DNA of 64,000 nt from Streptomyces sp. TLI_105 (GTDB lineage Bacteria; Actinomycetota; Actinomycetes; Streptomycetales; Streptomycetaceae), in assembly GCF_900105415.1 (NCBI RefSeq), contig NZ_FNSM01000001.1, positions 4,563,501 to 4,627,500 of the forward strand, read 5' to 3'. Below, in pieces: positions 38,767 to 48,155 of the stretch (its first letter is position 1; each line of letters begins with the position of its first letter). A model generated the notes under the pieces. It saw only the letters and a program-made list of their open reading frames with translations, ran no database searches and was not told the origin of the DNA. Position numbers and translations under genes: made by a program.

Positions 38767-40350
38767 ATGGCGACGAAACAGAACGTTCAGGCAGCACAGG
38801 GGGAGACTGCGGATCCGCAGCCGCGCAGCGTGCGCGTCGTCCTCCTCGCCCTCATGATCGCGATGCTGCTCGCGATGCTGGACAACATGATCATCGGCAC
38901 CGCGATGCCGACGATCGTCGGCGAGCTCGGCGGCCTGGAGCACCTCTCCTGGGTCGTCACGGCCTACACCCTGGCCACCGCCGCCTCCACCCCCCTCTGG
39001 GGCAAGCTCGGCGACATGTTCGGCCGCAAGGGCGTCTTCCTCACCTCGATCGTGATCTTCCTGATCGGCTCGGCGCTCAGCGGCATGGCCCAGGACATGG
39101 GTCAGCTCATCGGCTTCCGCGCCATCCAGGGCCTCGGCGCCGGTGGCCTCATGGTCGGCGTCATGGCGATCATCGGCGACCTGATCCCGCCCCGCGAGCG
39201 GGGCAAGTACCAGGGCATGATGGCCGGAATCATGGCCCTCGCCATGATCGGCGGCCCCCTCGTCGGCGGCACCATCACCGACCACTGGGGCTGGCGCTGG
39301 TCCTTCTACATCAACCTGCCGCTCGGCGTCGTCGCCCTCGCCATGCTCACCACCGTCCTGCACCTGCCGAAGAAGCAGCGCGCCACGGGCACCCGGATCG
39401 ACTTCCTCGGCGCCGCGCTGCTGACCGTCGGCATCACCGCGATCGTCCTCGTCACCACCTGGGGCGGCACGGAGTACGCCTGGGGCTCGGCCACCATCCT
39501 CGGCCTCGCGATCGGCGGCGCCGCCGCCCTCGCCGCCTTCCTCTTCGTCGAGACCCGGGCGAGCGACCCGATCATGCCGCTGCACATCTTCCGCAGCCGC
39601 AACTTCACCCTGATGTCCCTGATCGGCTTCATCACCGGCTTCGTGATGTTCGGCGCGGTCCTCTACCTGCCGATCTTCCAGCAGTCCGTCCAGGGCGCCT
39701 CGGCCACCAACTCCGGCCTGCTGCTCCTGCCGATGCTGCTGTCGATGATGGTCATCTCGCTGCTCGTCGGCCGCTTCACCACCAGCACCGGCAAGTACAA
39801 GATCTTCCCGATCGCGGGCGGCGCGCTCATGGTGGCCGGCCTCTTCCTGCTCTCCACCATGGACACCGGCACCTCGCGCCTCGTCTCCGGGATCTGGATG
39901 GCCGTCCTCGGCGCCGGCATGGGCTTCCTCATGCAGATCACCATGCTGGTCGCCCAGAACAGCGTGGAGATGAAGGACATGGGCGTCGCCTCCTCCTCCA
40001 CCACCCTCTTCCGGACGCTCGGCTCCTCCTTCGGCGTCGCGATCATGGGCGCCCTCTTCACCAGCCGCGTCCAGGACGAGATGGCCTCCCGTGGCGGCGC
40101 CGGGCTCACCGAGCGGACCGCCCAGCTCGACGCGGCGAGCCTCGCCAAGCTGCCGGCCGCGCTCCGCGAGGCCTACCAGCACGCGGTCGCGTCCGGCACG
40201 CACGGCGCCTTCCTCGTCGCCTCCGCCGTCGCCGTCCTCGGCTTCGTCCTCGCCTTCTTCGTCAAGGAGGTGGCGCTCCGCGGCGCCGGCCCGGCCGCGG
40301 AGCCGAAGGCGGAGACCGGCGACACCGCGAAGGTCGCCGAGACGGTCTGA
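38767..40350 (+). CDS. DHA2/EmrB-type MFS multidrug exporter (14 TMS)
   Basis: A 527-residue proton-driven drug exporter with about 14 hydrophobic helices. DHA2 motifs: LDNMIIGTAMPTIVGELGGLEHLSWVVTAYTLATAASTPLWGKLGDMFGRKGVF (motif A in GKLGDMFGRK) and motif C-like GPLVGGTITDHWGWRWSFYINLPLG. Substrate unknown. Divergent from its TetR regulator; the stop region is duplicated just downstream and a strong terminator follows. Confidence 0.93.
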   Translation: MATKQNVQAAQGETADPQPRSVRVVLLALMIAMLLAMLDNMIIGTAMPTIVGELGGLEHLSWVVTAYTLATAASTPLWGKLGDMFGRKGVFLTSIVIFLIGSALSGMAQDMGQLIGFRAIQGLGAGGLMVGVMAIIGDLIPPRERGKYQGMMAGIMALAMIGGPLVGGTITDHWGWRWSFYINLPLGVVALAMLTTVLHLPKKQRATGTRIDFLGAALLTVGITAIVLVTTWGGTEYAWGSATILGLAIGGAAALAAFLFVETRASDPIMPLHIFRSRNFTLMSLIGFITGFVMFGAVLYLPIFQQSVQGASATNSGLLLLPMLLSMMVISLLVGRFTTSTGKYKIFPIAGGALMVAGLFLLSTMDTGTSRLVSGIWMAVLGAGMGFLMQITMLVAQNSVEMKDMGVASSSTTLFRTLGSSFGVAIMGALFTSRVQDEMASRGGAGLTERTAQLDAASLAKLPAALREAYQHAVASGTHGAFLVASAVAVLGFVLAFFVKEVALRGAGPAAEPKAETGDTAKVAETV

Positions 40351-40387
40351 TTCCTCGTACGACAGACGGTCTGATCGCTCGTACGAC
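40342..40387 (+). repeat. Tandem duplication of the MFS gene 3' end
   Basis: acggtctga-ttcctcgtacgac (40342-40363, containing the MFS stop codon) is followed two bases later by acggtctga-tcgctcgtacgac (40366-40387): 20 of 22 bases identical, period 24. Confidence 0.75.
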
Positions 40388-40423
40388 GGTGGGGCCGGTC
40401 CTTCCTGGACCGGCCCCACCGTC
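40385..40423. terminator. Bidirectional terminator between the MFS gene and cseC
   Basis: Perfect 17-bp stem (40385-40401 with 40407-40423), loop ttcct. It ends seven bases before the cseC stop on the opposite strand. Confidence 0.88.
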
Positions 40424-40429
40424 ATGCGC

Positions 40430-41746
40430 TCACTCCGCCAGCCGCAGGATCGGGAAGCTGCCCGTGTTCGTCGGCGCGTGGTCCGGCAGCCACAGCACCG
40501 CGATGGCGCCGCCCACTCCCTCCGCGGCCCCCTCCGAGGCCACGTTCCGGAAGGTCAGCCGGGCGCCGAGGACCCGGGCCTGGCCCGCCGCGATCGTCAG
40601 GCCCAGGCCGTGGCCCTGGCCCGCGCGGTCGCTCGTCCCCGTACGGAAACGGCTCGGGCCCTCCTTGAGGAGCGACTCGGGGAAGCCCGGACCGTGGTCG
40701 CGGACCCGGACCACCCGGCCCTCGACGGTGACCTCCACCGGCGGCTTGCCGTGCTTGGCCGCGTTGGCGAGGAGATTGCCCAGGACCCGCTCCAGGCGGC
40801 GCGGGTCGGTGTTCACCCAGGACTCGTGCACGACCCGGACGACGACCTCCGGGTCCAGGGCCCGCACCCGCCGCTCCACGAACTCCCCGAGCGCGATCTC
40901 CTGGAGCTCGGCCCGCTCCGACGCGCTGTCGAGCCGGGCCACCTCCAGGACGTCCTCGACCAGCGTCCGCATGGCCTGCGCCCGGTCCCGTACGAGCTCG
41001 GTCGGACGCCCCGGCGGCAGCAGCTCGGCCGCAGTGAGCAGCCCGGTGACGGGGGTGCGCAGCTCGTGCGCGATGTCGGCGGTGACCCGGCGCTCCGCCT
41101 CGATCCGCTCGTTCAGGGCGTCGGTCAGGGCGTCGACGGCCCAGGCCAGGTCGTCGGTCTCGTCCCGTACGACCCCGCCGACGGCTTCCCGCACCCGGAC
41201 GTCCGTGTTGCCCTGGGCCACCCGGCCGGCCGCGACGGCGGCCTTCCGCAGCCTCCGCGAGAGCCCGCCGCCGATGAGCACGCCGAGCGCGCAGCCGCCG
41301 AAGACCACCGACACCGAGCCGATCACGAGGGCCCGGTCCAGATCGTTCATGATCGTCGCGCTGCGGTCGGCGAAGGGGATGTGCAGCGACAGCACGTCGC
41401 CGTTGGCGAGCGGCACGGCCGCCCACACGTCCGGCGGCCCGCCGTGCCGGTGCTCCTGCACGTACGTCCCGCGCCGCTTGTCCCGCATCAGCTGGTCCAG
41501 CTGGTCCGGCAGCGCCGGGTCGTTGATCTTCGTGCCGAAACGGGGCTCCTTCGGCTTCGACGTCTCGTACATCCGCTGGGCGAAGAGCAGCCGCTCCATC
41601 TGCACCTCGCGCGCGTTGTCGAGCATCGAGATGCGGGCGGCGTTGTGCACGACGATGCTCAGGGTGACCGCGATGAGGGCGCCGACCGCCGCGATGGCGA
41701 CGGCGATCTTCCAGCGGACCCCGGTACGCAGGGGCAGCGGCTTCAC
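40430..41746 (-). CDS. cseC: CseC-like envelope-stress sensor histidine kinase
   Basis: Last gene of the sigE-cseA-cseB-cseC operon, in which CseC senses envelope damage (for example by cell-wall antibiotics) and phosphorylates CseB, which drives sigE. 438 residues: helix 1 (IAVAIAAVGALIAVTLSIVV), an extracytoplasmic sensor of ~100 residues, helix 2 (ALVIGSVSVVFGGCALGVLIGGG), HAMP, H-box ADIAHELRTPVTGLL, N-box GNLLANAAKHG and G-boxes DHGPGFP and GHGLGLTIA. GTG start. Gene order and sequence match the Streptomyces system. Confidence 0.95.
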   Translation of the reverse strand: MKPLPLRTGVRWKIAVAIAAVGALIAVTLSIVVHNAARISMLDNAREVQMERLLFAQRMYETSKPKEPRFGTKINDPALPDQLDQLMRDKRRGTYVQEHRHGGPPDVWAAVPLANGDVLSLHIPFADRSATIMNDLDRALVIGSVSVVFGGCALGVLIGGGLSRRLRKAAVAAGRVAQGNTDVRVREAVGGVVRDETDDLAWAVDALTDALNERIEAERRVTADIAHELRTPVTGLLTAAELLPPGRPTELVRDRAQAMRTLVEDVLEVARLDSASERAELQEIALGEFVERRVRALDPEVVVRVVHESWVNTDPRRLERVLGNLLANAAKHGKPPVEVTVEGRVVRVRDHGPGFPESLLKEGPSRFRTGTSDRAGQGHGLGLTIAAGQARVLGARLTFRNVASEGAAEGVGGAIAVLWLPDHAPTNTGSFPILRLAE

Positions 41747-41793
41747 CGGACCGCGCCCGTCTCGGGGGATGGATCGTGGGGGATCATGCCGCC

Positions 41794-42495
41794 CTAGCTC
41801 TTGAGCTTGTAGCCGAAGCCGCGCACGGTCTCGATCCGGTCCTGGCCGATCTTGGCGCGCAGCCGCTGCACATGGACGTCCACGACCCGGGTGTCACCGC
41901 CCCAGCCGTAGTCCCAGACCCGCTCCAGGAGTTTGTCCCGGGACAGCACGGTGCCCGGCGCCGACGAGAACTCCAGGAGCAGCCGCATCTCGGTCGGGGT
42001 CAGCGCCACCGGCGCCCCGCCCTTGCGGACCTCCATGCCCTCGGTGTCGACCTCCAGGTCGCCGAAGACGAGGAGCCCGCCGCCGTCCGGCGCGTCCCCC
42101 TGCTCGCCCGCGCCGACGCCGCCCGCGTGCCCGAAGCGGCGCAGCACGGCCCGGATGCGGGCCATGAGCACCGAGCCGTCGAAGGGCTTGGTCACGTAGT
42201 CGTCGGCGCCGGCCTCCAGGCCGAGCACGACGTCGATCGAGTCGGCGCGCGCCGAGAGCATGATCACGGGCACGGTCGACTCGTCGCGGATGCGGCGGCA
42301 GAGGCTGACCCCGTCCATCCCCGGCAGCATCACGTCGAGGAGCGCGATGTCGGGCCGCCGCGCCCGGAAGGCGTCCAGGCCGGAGAGCCCGTCGGGCATG
42401 GCGGTCACCCGGAAGCCGTCCCGCTCCAGGGCGAGCTGGGTGGCCTCACGGATGACGTCGTCGTCCTCGACGAACAGGACATGGGTTTCGGCCAT
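41794..42495 (-). CDS. cseB: CseB-like OmpR-family response regulator
   Basis: Activates the sigE promoter when phosphorylated by CseC. Receiver domain with acidic residues EDDD at 10-13 and phospho-Asp54 (ALLDVMLPG), Lys in VTKPFD; a Gly-rich linker (about 122-142); C-terminal winged helix (LTPTEMRLLLEFSSAPGTVLSRDKLLERVWDY and VDVHVQRLRAKIG). 47 bases upstream of cseC. Confidence 0.96.
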   Translation of the reverse strand: MAETHVLFVEDDDVIREATQLALERDGFRVTAMPDGLSGLDAFRARRPDIALLDVMLPGMDGVSLCRRIRDESTVPVIMLSARADSIDVVLGLEAGADDYVTKPFDGSVLMARIRAVLRRFGHAGGVGAGEQGDAPDGGGLLVFGDLEVDTEGMEVRKGGAPVALTPTEMRLLLEFSSAPGTVLSRDKLLERVWDYGWGGDTRVVDVHVQRLRAKIGQDRIETVRGFGYKLKS

Positions 42496-42538
42496 CGTGC
42501 GTGCCCTTCGGGGTCTGTGCGTTCTCTCGGTCCACGGC

Positions 42539-43225
42539 TCAGTCGGCGGGGGACGCGGCCGGCGTGGGCTCCGCGCCGTCGCCGACGGCCCTGCTGTAGT
42601 CGTTGTGCACCCAGTCGTGCTGGGTGAACCTGCTGCCCGACCAGCGGTAGGTGATCACGTCCTCGCCCGAGGGGTACGCGACCGGATCGCCCTTCGCGTA
42701 CACCTGCTTGGTGACCACGAGGTCGCCCCGGTCGATCGTGGCGTAGACCGCCGCGTCCTCGGCCATGAACACGTTCTCGTACCGGTCGCTCTGCTTGCGG
42801 TAGACGTACGTGCCGATGCCGACGGCGTCGCCGCAGGTCATCACGTTGACGACGACGTCGGGGGCGGAGGCGTTCGTGAGGTCGCCGTAGGAGGCGTCCA
42901 CGGGGTACGCGTCCGCGACGCACGGCTTCAGATCGCTCTTCAACCGCTGGCCGATCTTCGGGTCGGCCTTCAGGAGCGCGATCGGATCCACCCGCTCGGC
43001 CGACTGCGGGCCGGCGGTGCCGGAGGCGGAGGGGGTGGGCGCCGCGGCGGCGATCTCGTCGGTGCGGGCCGCGCCCTCGTCGCGGGAGCCGGTGCCGCCG
43101 GTGGAGCAGGCGGCCAGGGACAGCCCGACGGCGACGAGCCCGGCCGTCGCCGTGACGCTCGCCGCCTTGACGGTACGGCGCGGGCGGCGGCGCCCGGTGG
43201 GGTACCGGTCGCCGCCGCCGCTCAC
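42539..43225 (-). CDS. cseA: CseA-like lipoprotein, negative modulator of the SigE system
   Basis: A 228-residue lipoprotein. Arg-rich start, hydrophobic helix (AASVTATAGLVAVGLSLAAC) ending with lipobox LAAC, then a Ser/Thr/Ala linker. The globular part has the Cys pair PCVADAYP and MTCGDAVG. In S. coelicolor CseA dampens sigE expression. GTG 43225 (SD gaagg) is preferred; a GTG at 43279 overlapping the sigE stop is also in frame. Same operon as sigE. Confidence 0.9.
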   Translation of the reverse strand: MSGGGDRYPTGRRRPRRTVKAASVTATAGLVAVGLSLAACSTGGTGSRDEGAARTDEIAAAAPTPSASGTAGPQSAERVDPIALLKADPKIGQRLKSDLKPCVADAYPVDASYGDLTNASAPDVVVNVMTCGDAVGIGTYVYRKQSDRYENVFMAEDAAVYATIDRGDLVVTKQVYAKGDPVAYPSGEDVITYRWSGSRFTQHDWVHNDYSRAVGDGAEPTPAASPAD

Positions 43226-43266
43226 ACCGTGGTGGCCTTCGTGTGGTCTGCCGTCGGGTCCGCCGT

Positions 43267-43839
43267 CTAGGCCGCGCACCGCTCCCGCCCCCCTTCGTCA
43301 CCTCGTACGGTCGCCCGCTCCCCCGTCCGCCCCAGGGCACGGGCGTCGAGGTCACGGCTCTCCAGCTCCTGGCGGAGCCGGGCGAGCGCGCGGTGGAGCG
43401 TCGACTTCACCGTACCCGTCGACATGCCGAGCGCCGCCGCCGTCTCCTCCGTGCTCATCTGCTCCCAGTGACGCAGGACGACGACGCTCCGCTGCTTCGG
43501 CGCGAGCACCTTCAGGACGTCCATGAGGAGGGCGCGGTCGGCGTGCTGCTCGGTCGGGTCCTCGACGCACGCGTCCGGCAGCTGCTCGGTCGGCACCTCC
43601 TCGAGCTTGCGGGAGCGCCACCACTCGGTCCGGGTGTTGATCATGACCCGGCGCAGGTAGGCGTCGGCGAGGGACTTGTCGGCGATGCCGTCCCAGCGGC
43701 CGTACGTACGGGCCAGCGCCGTCTGGAGCAGGTCCTGGGCGTCGACGGGGTCGGCGACGAGCCGGCGGGCGCTGCGCAGCAGCGCGTCCTGCCGCGTGCG
43801 TACGTACTCCTCGAAGTCGAGCACCTCGCCCTGCCGCAT
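43267..43839 (-). CDS. sigE: ECF sigma factor SigE, envelope stress
   Basis: Directs RNA polymerase to cell-envelope stress genes. 190 residues with region 2 (ARRLVADPVDAQDLLQTALARTYGRWDGIADKSLADAYLRRVMINTRTEWWR) and region 4 (LAPKQRSVVVLRHWEQMSTEETAAALGMSTGTVKSTLHRALARL). Sequence is close to S. coelicolor SigE as I remember it, with a slightly longer C-terminal tail. First gene of the operon; no anti-sigma gene is adjacent, in keeping with control by CseB/CseC at transcription. Confidence 0.96.
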   Translation of the reverse strand: MRQGEVLDFEEYVRTRQDALLRSARRLVADPVDAQDLLQTALARTYGRWDGIADKSLADAYLRRVMINTRTEWWRSRKLEEVPTEQLPDACVEDPTEQHADRALLMDVLKVLAPKQRSVVVLRHWEQMSTEETAAALGMSTGTVKSTLHRALARLRQELESRDLDARALGRTGERATVRGDEGGRERCAA

Positions 43840-43981
43840 CCCAACCGCCTCCGATCCCCGTGACCTTGTCCTCGTGTCGTGGACGACGCTACGGAGCGGT
43901 TGTCACGGGGCTGTGCGGGCCAGCCGTCGGTCGACGCACGGCTACCCATCGGTTGTGTAACAGCGGGGGCGGAAAAGGTTT

Positions 43982-44011
43982 GAGGCCCCGCTCCGGGGAG
44001 AGCGGGGCCTC
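43982..44011 (-). terminator. Terminator after mutY
   Basis: Stem gaggccccgct (43982-43992) / agcggggcctc (44001-44011), eight-base loop; 20 bases after the mutY stop on the minus strand. Confidence 0.8.
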
Positions 44012-44030
44012 GAACGGGCCGGGCGCGGCC

Positions 44031-44957
44031 TCAGGACAGCGGCAGCCGGTACCGGTCGCCCTCCAGCGGTTCGACGAGACCGTCCGAGACCAGCCCGTCC
44101 AGGGCCCTGCCCCGCTGCACCGGCTCGTCCCAGACCGCGTCCAGGGCCGCCTGCGTCACCGGCTCCGCCGACTCCCGCAGCACCGCGAGGAGCCGGCCGC
44201 GCACCTGCCGGTCGGTCCCGGCGTACGTCTGACCGCGCCGCGGCGGACCGTCGTGCGCCGGCTTCCCCGAGAGCCGCCAGGCGCACCGCTCGGCGATCGG
44301 GCAGCGCCCGCAGTCCTCGTTCTTCGCCGTGCACACCAGGGCGCCCAGCTCCATGGAGGCGGCCGCCCAGCGGGCGGCCGTCGTCTCGTCGTCCGGCAGC
44401 AGCGCCCGGGCGAGCCGCCGCTCGGCGGCCGTGGTCGCGTTCGGCGGGTACTGGACGCCGGTCGCCGCCCGTGCGAAGACCCGGCGCACGTTGGTGTCCA
44501 GGACCGCGTGGCGCTGTCCGTACGCGAAGGAGGCCACCGCCGCCGCCGTGTACTCGCCGATCCCGGGCAGCGCGAGCAGCTGCCCGTGGTCGCGGGGCAC
44601 GTCGCCGTGGTGCCGTTCCGTTATGGCGACGGCGGCCGCGTGCAGCCGCAGCGCCCGGCGCGGGTAGCCGAGCCGGCCCCAGGCGCGGACCGCCTCGCCG
44701 GGGGCCTCGGCGGCCAGGTCGGCCGGGCGCGGCCAGCGCGCCAGCCACTGCTCATACACCGGCAGGACCCGGACCACCGGGGTCTGCTGGAGCATGAACT
44801 CACTGACCATGACGCCCCAGGCGCCGGCCTCGGGGCGGCGCCAGGGCAGGTCACGGGCGTGCCGGTCGAACCAGGCGAGGACGGGCCCGTGCAGCTCGGC
44901 GGGGAGCGCCGGGGCGACGGGGACCGTGGACGTGGGGGGAGTGTCGATGGAAGTCAT
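44031..44957 (-). CDS. mutY: A/G-specific adenine glycosylase
   Basis: Removes adenine mispaired with 8-oxoguanine. 308 residues: EFMLQQTPVVRVLPVYEQWL, helix-hairpin-helix LPGIGEYTAAAVASFAYG with catalytic Asp in LDTNVRRV, and the [4Fe-4S] loop C-x6-C-x2-C-x5-C (CTAKNEDCGRCPIAERC). The C-terminal NUDIX-like 8-oxoG recognition domain of E. coli MutY is reduced to a short helical/winged region, as in other actinobacterial enzymes. 33 bases after the PAP2 gene. Confidence 0.95.
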   Translation of the reverse strand: MTSIDTPPTSTVPVAPALPAELHGPVLAWFDRHARDLPWRRPEAGAWGVMVSEFMLQQTPVVRVLPVYEQWLARWPRPADLAAEAPGEAVRAWGRLGYPRRALRLHAAAVAITERHHGDVPRDHGQLLALPGIGEYTAAAVASFAYGQRHAVLDTNVRRVFARAATGVQYPPNATTAAERRLARALLPDDETTAARWAAASMELGALVCTAKNEDCGRCPIAERCAWRLSGKPAHDGPPRRGQTYAGTDRQVRGRLLAVLRESAEPVTQAALDAVWDEPVQRGRALDGLVSDGLVEPLEGDRYRLPLS

Positions 44958-44990
44958 GGCACCCCCGATCCTGGCACGTCCCCGGCGGGA

Positions 44991-45674
44991 TCAGTACGCG
45001 CCGTGGCGCGCGCGAGAGCGACGGTCGGAGTGCGCGGGGGCGTGCGCGGAGGCGTGCGCAGGCGTCCCGCGCCCCGCACACCACACCACGGCCGAGCTCC
45101 GGCTCGACCGGGCCGTCTCCACCAGCGACCGCACGGGCCGCTCCGCCGCCCGCATCACGACGAAGGCGACCAGGGCGCCGGCGATCAGGCCGACGGTCAC
45201 GTCGTGCGGGTAGTGGACCCCGACGAAGACCCGGGAGAAGGCCATGAGCAGCGCCATCGGCACGGTCAGCCAGACGATCCCGCGCCAGGACAGGGCGAGG
45301 GCGATCGCGGCGGCACCCGCGATGGCCGAGTGGTTGCTGGGGAAGGACCAGTCGCCGTGCGGCGGGCAGGCGACGAGCGAGACGGGCGCGCCGGCGACCG
45401 CGCGGCACGGGCGTTCCTCGTCGATCAGGGACTTCAGGGCCTCGCTCACCACGTAGCCGAAGCCGGTGGCGACCGGGGCGAGCAGCGCGAGCGCCATCGC
45501 CCGGCTCGACCCCTCCCTGGAGCGCCACCAGCCGACGAGGAACAGCACGGCGAAGAGCAGCAGCCCGAGCTCCGTCCACACCTCGGCGAGCCACTGGAAC
45601 CAGTGGGGCGTGGAGTGGGCGAAGTCGGCGACGTCGAGATACAGACGGCCGGAGAGGTCGAGAAGGGTGTTCAT
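44991..45674 (-). CDS. PAP2-family membrane phosphatase
   Basis: A 227-residue integral membrane lipid phosphatase, likely acting on phosphatidate or undecaprenyl pyrophosphate. The three PAP2 motifs are visible: KSLIDEERP, PSNHS and SRVFVGVHYPHDV. About five to six hydrophobic helices. The last ~45 residues are an odd Ala/His/Arg/Ser-rich tail (GRGTPAHASAHAPAHSDRRSRARH). Upstream of mutY on the same strand. Confidence 0.9.
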   Translation of the reverse strand: MNTLLDLSGRLYLDVADFAHSTPHWFQWLAEVWTELGLLLFAVLFLVGWWRSREGSSRAMALALLAPVATGFGYVVSEALKSLIDEERPCRAVAGAPVSLVACPPHGDWSFPSNHSAIAGAAAIALALSWRGIVWLTVPMALLMAFSRVFVGVHYPHDVTVGLIAGALVAFVVMRAAERPVRSLVETARSSRSSAVVWCAGRGTPAHASAHAPAHSDRRSRARHGAY

Positions 45675-45919
45675 GGTGCATGACGCTAACCGGAATCCGG
45701 AGTCCGCCGCCCCAGGCCAACGGCCGGAACGACCCCTGACGAAAGTGGGGGGCCGCGATTCGCGCGGGTTTCCCAGGGGTTCCGTCGGGGTTCGTCAGGG
45801 TTCCGTCGGAGTTCCGGGAAAAGTTCCCCGGACCGACGGATGTGATCATCGGCAAAACTTGGGCTCTCGGGCGGCGGGTGGGGCGGGAGTTGGGCCGGAT
45901 CTCTCGTAAGGTTCGGGTC

Positions 45920-46777
45920 GTGGGATCTTTGCGCAATCCGGTCGGGCCGCTTCCCTCCACCATCTACTGGCGACGGAGGGCGGTGGCGGCGTGCCTGGTG
46001 GCGCTCCTCGCGGTCCTCGCCGTGTGGGCCTTCACCTCCGGTGACGGCGGCGGGAAGAAGCCCAACGACGCCGCCAACGGCTCGTCGCCGACCCCGCCGT
46101 CGATCACCCCCGGGCCCTCCGGCACCGGCCCGGCGATCAGCCAACAGCCCGGCGGACGCGACGAGTCGGGGGACTCCGGCGGGACCGCGGGCGACAACGG
46201 CGTTTCGGGGGGCTCCGGTACGGACGCGGGCGCGGGCGCCGACGCCGGTACGGACTCCGGCGCCGAGGGCGCGGGAGGCACCACGGGCACCGGCAAGAAC
46301 GGCGACACCGACGGGGCCGGCGGCGACGGAGGCGCGGGCACCGGCGCGGGCCAGCAGGTCCCGGCCGACTCCCCGCTCCCCAACTGCCCCGCCTCGACCC
46401 TGGACTTGACCCTCCGCTCCACCAAGGTCACCTACGAGGCAGGGGAGAAGCCCCGCTTCCAGCTCGTCGTGAAGAACACCTCGAACACCACCTGCAAGGC
46501 CGACTTCGGGCCCCGCAACGTCGTCCTGACGATCAGCGACGACCGGGACGACGAGGTCTGGTCCACCGCCGACTGCCCCCGCCCCGGCACCCCGCTGCTG
46601 CTGCGCGTCCCCGCGCACGCCACCCTCACCCACACCGTGGAATGGGACCGCCGCCGCAGCGCCCCGCAGTGCGCCACCGCCCCGGCGGGCCAGGCCGGCC
46701 CCGGCACCTATCTGGTGGAGGCGGAGATGCCGGGCACGAAGGTGCTCGCGGCGTCGTTCCGGCTCGCGAAGGACTGA
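45920..46777 (+). CDS. Membrane-anchored secreted hypothetical protein with Gly/Asp/Thr-rich linker
   Basis: A 285-residue protein: short basic start, one membrane helix (AVAACLVALLAVLAVWAF), then ~100 residues of Gly/Asp/Ser/Thr-rich linker (GTDAGAGADAGTDSGAEGAGG) as a wall-spanning stalk. A beta-sandwich-like end (CPASTLDLTLRSTKVTYEAGEKPRFQLVVKNTSNTTCKADFGPRNVVLTI) resembles DUF4232/adhesin-type domains, with four Cys that could pair. GTG at 45920 chosen with aagg upstream. Convergent with disA. Function unknown. Confidence 0.8.
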   Translation: MGSLRNPVGPLPSTIYWRRRAVAACLVALLAVLAVWAFTSGDGGGKKPNDAANGSSPTPPSITPGPSGTGPAISQQPGGRDESGDSGGTAGDNGVSGGSGTDAGAGADAGTDSGAEGAGGTTGTGKNGDTDGAGGDGGAGTGAGQQVPADSPLPNCPASTLDLTLRSTKVTYEAGEKPRFQLVVKNTSNTTCKADFGPRNVVLTISDDRDDEVWSTADCPRPGTPLLLRVPAHATLTHTVEWDRRRSAPQCATAPAGQAGPGTYLVEAEMPGTKVLAASFRLAKD

Positions 46778-46785
46778 GCCGAGGG

Positions 46786-46850
46786 GTACGTCCTGGACGT
46801 ACTCCGAGCGGTACGGTCCCGTGCGTACTCCGAGCGGTACGTCCTAGACG
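46786..46850 (+). repeat. Direct and inverted repeats between the secreted protein gene and disA
   Basis: gtactccgagcggtacg occurs at 46799-46815 and again at 46825-46841 (period 26). Two 17-base palindromes, gtacgtcctggacgtac (46786-46802) and gtacgtcctagacgtac (46839-46855 region), flank them; the second contains the disA stop codon. Likely a terminator region for both convergent genes. Confidence 0.6.
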
Positions 46851-47968
46851 TACCGCTCCAGGATCGAGGACTCCGCGAGCCGCGACAGGCCTTCGCGGAC
46901 GCTGCGGGCACGCGCCTCGCCGACGCCGTCGACGGTCTGGAGGTCGTCCACGCTCGCCGCGAGCAGCTTCTGCAGCCCGCCGAAGTGCTCCACCAGGCGC
47001 TCGATGATCGCGCCGGGCAGCCGCGGCACCTTCGCCAGGAGCCGGTAGCCGCGCGGGGAGACCGCCGAGTCGAGGGTCTCGGGCGAGCCGCTGTAGCCGA
47101 GGGCCCGCGCCACGACCGGAAGCTCCAGGAGTTCGGTGTGGGTGAGCGCGTCCAGTTCGGTGAGCGCCTCGGCGACCGTCCGCGAGCGCTTCGCCGTCGG
47201 CTCCGGCACGTAGTCCCTGATCACCAGCTCGCGCTCCGGCTCCACGCCCGCGATCAGCTCGTCGAGCTGGAGCGAGAGGAGCCGCCCGTCGGTGCCGAGC
47301 TCCACCACGTACTCGGCGATCTCGGTGGCGATCCGGCGGACCATCTCCAGGCGCTGCGCGACCGCGGTGACGTCCCGGACCGTGACCAGGTCCTCGATCT
47401 CCAGGGCGGAGAGCGTGCCGGCCACCTCGTCGAGCCGCAGCTTGTACCGCTCCAGGGTCGCGAGCGCCTGGTTGGCGCGGGAGAGGATCGCGGCCGACTC
47501 CTCCAGGACCCGGCGCTCGCCGTTCACGTACAGCGCGATCAGGCGCATCGACTGGGAGACGGAGACGACCGGGAAGTTGCACTGCTTGGAGACCCGGTCC
47601 GCGGTGCGGTGGCGGGTGCCGGTCTCCTCGGTGGGGATGGAGGCGTCCGGGACGAGCTGCACGCCCGCGCGGTGGATCTTGGTGATGTCCTTGTCGAGGA
47701 CGAGCGCGCCGTCGAGCTTGCACAGCTCACGCAGGCGCGTGGCGGTGAACTCGACGTCCAGCACGAAACCGCCCGTGCACATCGAGTCGACCGTCTTGTC
47801 CAGGCCGAGAACCAGGAGACCGCCCGTGTTCCCCCGGAGGATCCGCTCCAGGCCGTCGCGCAGCGCGGTGCCCGGCGCGACCGCGCTCAGGGCGGCGCGC
47901 ATCAGCGCTTCGTTGCCGGAGCCCGCGCCGGACTTTCCAGGAGCTGCTGCCCCGTCCTTGGCTGCCAC
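46844..47968 (-). CDS. disA: DisA diadenylate cyclase and DNA-scanning protein
   Basis: Makes the second messenger c-di-AMP and scans DNA for branched damage. 374 residues: DAC domain with DGA (86-88, KLDGALVLD) and RHRT (119-122); central helical linker; C-terminal HhH domain (LLAASVDDLQTVDGVGEARARSVREGLSRL). GTG at 47968 follows a ggaggag site. radA lies upstream on the same strand, the usual pairing. Confidence 0.96.
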   Translation of the reverse strand: MAAKDGAAAPGKSGAGSGNEALMRAALSAVAPGTALRDGLERILRGNTGGLLVLGLDKTVDSMCTGGFVLDVEFTATRLRELCKLDGALVLDKDITKIHRAGVQLVPDASIPTEETGTRHRTADRVSKQCNFPVVSVSQSMRLIALYVNGERRVLEESAAILSRANQALATLERYKLRLDEVAGTLSALEIEDLVTVRDVTAVAQRLEMVRRIATEIAEYVVELGTDGRLLSLQLDELIAGVEPERELVIRDYVPEPTAKRSRTVAEALTELDALTHTELLELPVVARALGYSGSPETLDSAVSPRGYRLLAKVPRLPGAIIERLVEHFGGLQKLLAASVDDLQTVDGVGEARARSVREGLSRLAESSILERYV

Positions 47969-48042
47969 TGCACTCCTCCGGCTCGTACGGATGGGCGAGA
48001 CCAGGGCAAAGTCTAGCGACACCGCCTCGGAGGGGGGTTCGC

Positions 48043-48063
48043 ACACGGGTTGTGGGCATACGT
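48043..48063 (-). repeat. Partial copy of the dispersed palindromic element
   Basis: ggttgtgggcatacgttccg here matches the left half of the element at 14674-14717 and at about 60608-60653. The right half is replaced by a different GC-rich stem (ccccggaatccgtccgggg). Confidence 0.6.
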
Positions 48064-48155
48064 TCCGTCCCCGGAATCCGTCCGGGGACGGGCGGGCGCG
48101 ACCCCGCGGACACGGTTCCCCCGGCTGCTCGGTTCCCCCGAGGACCGGGGCCCGG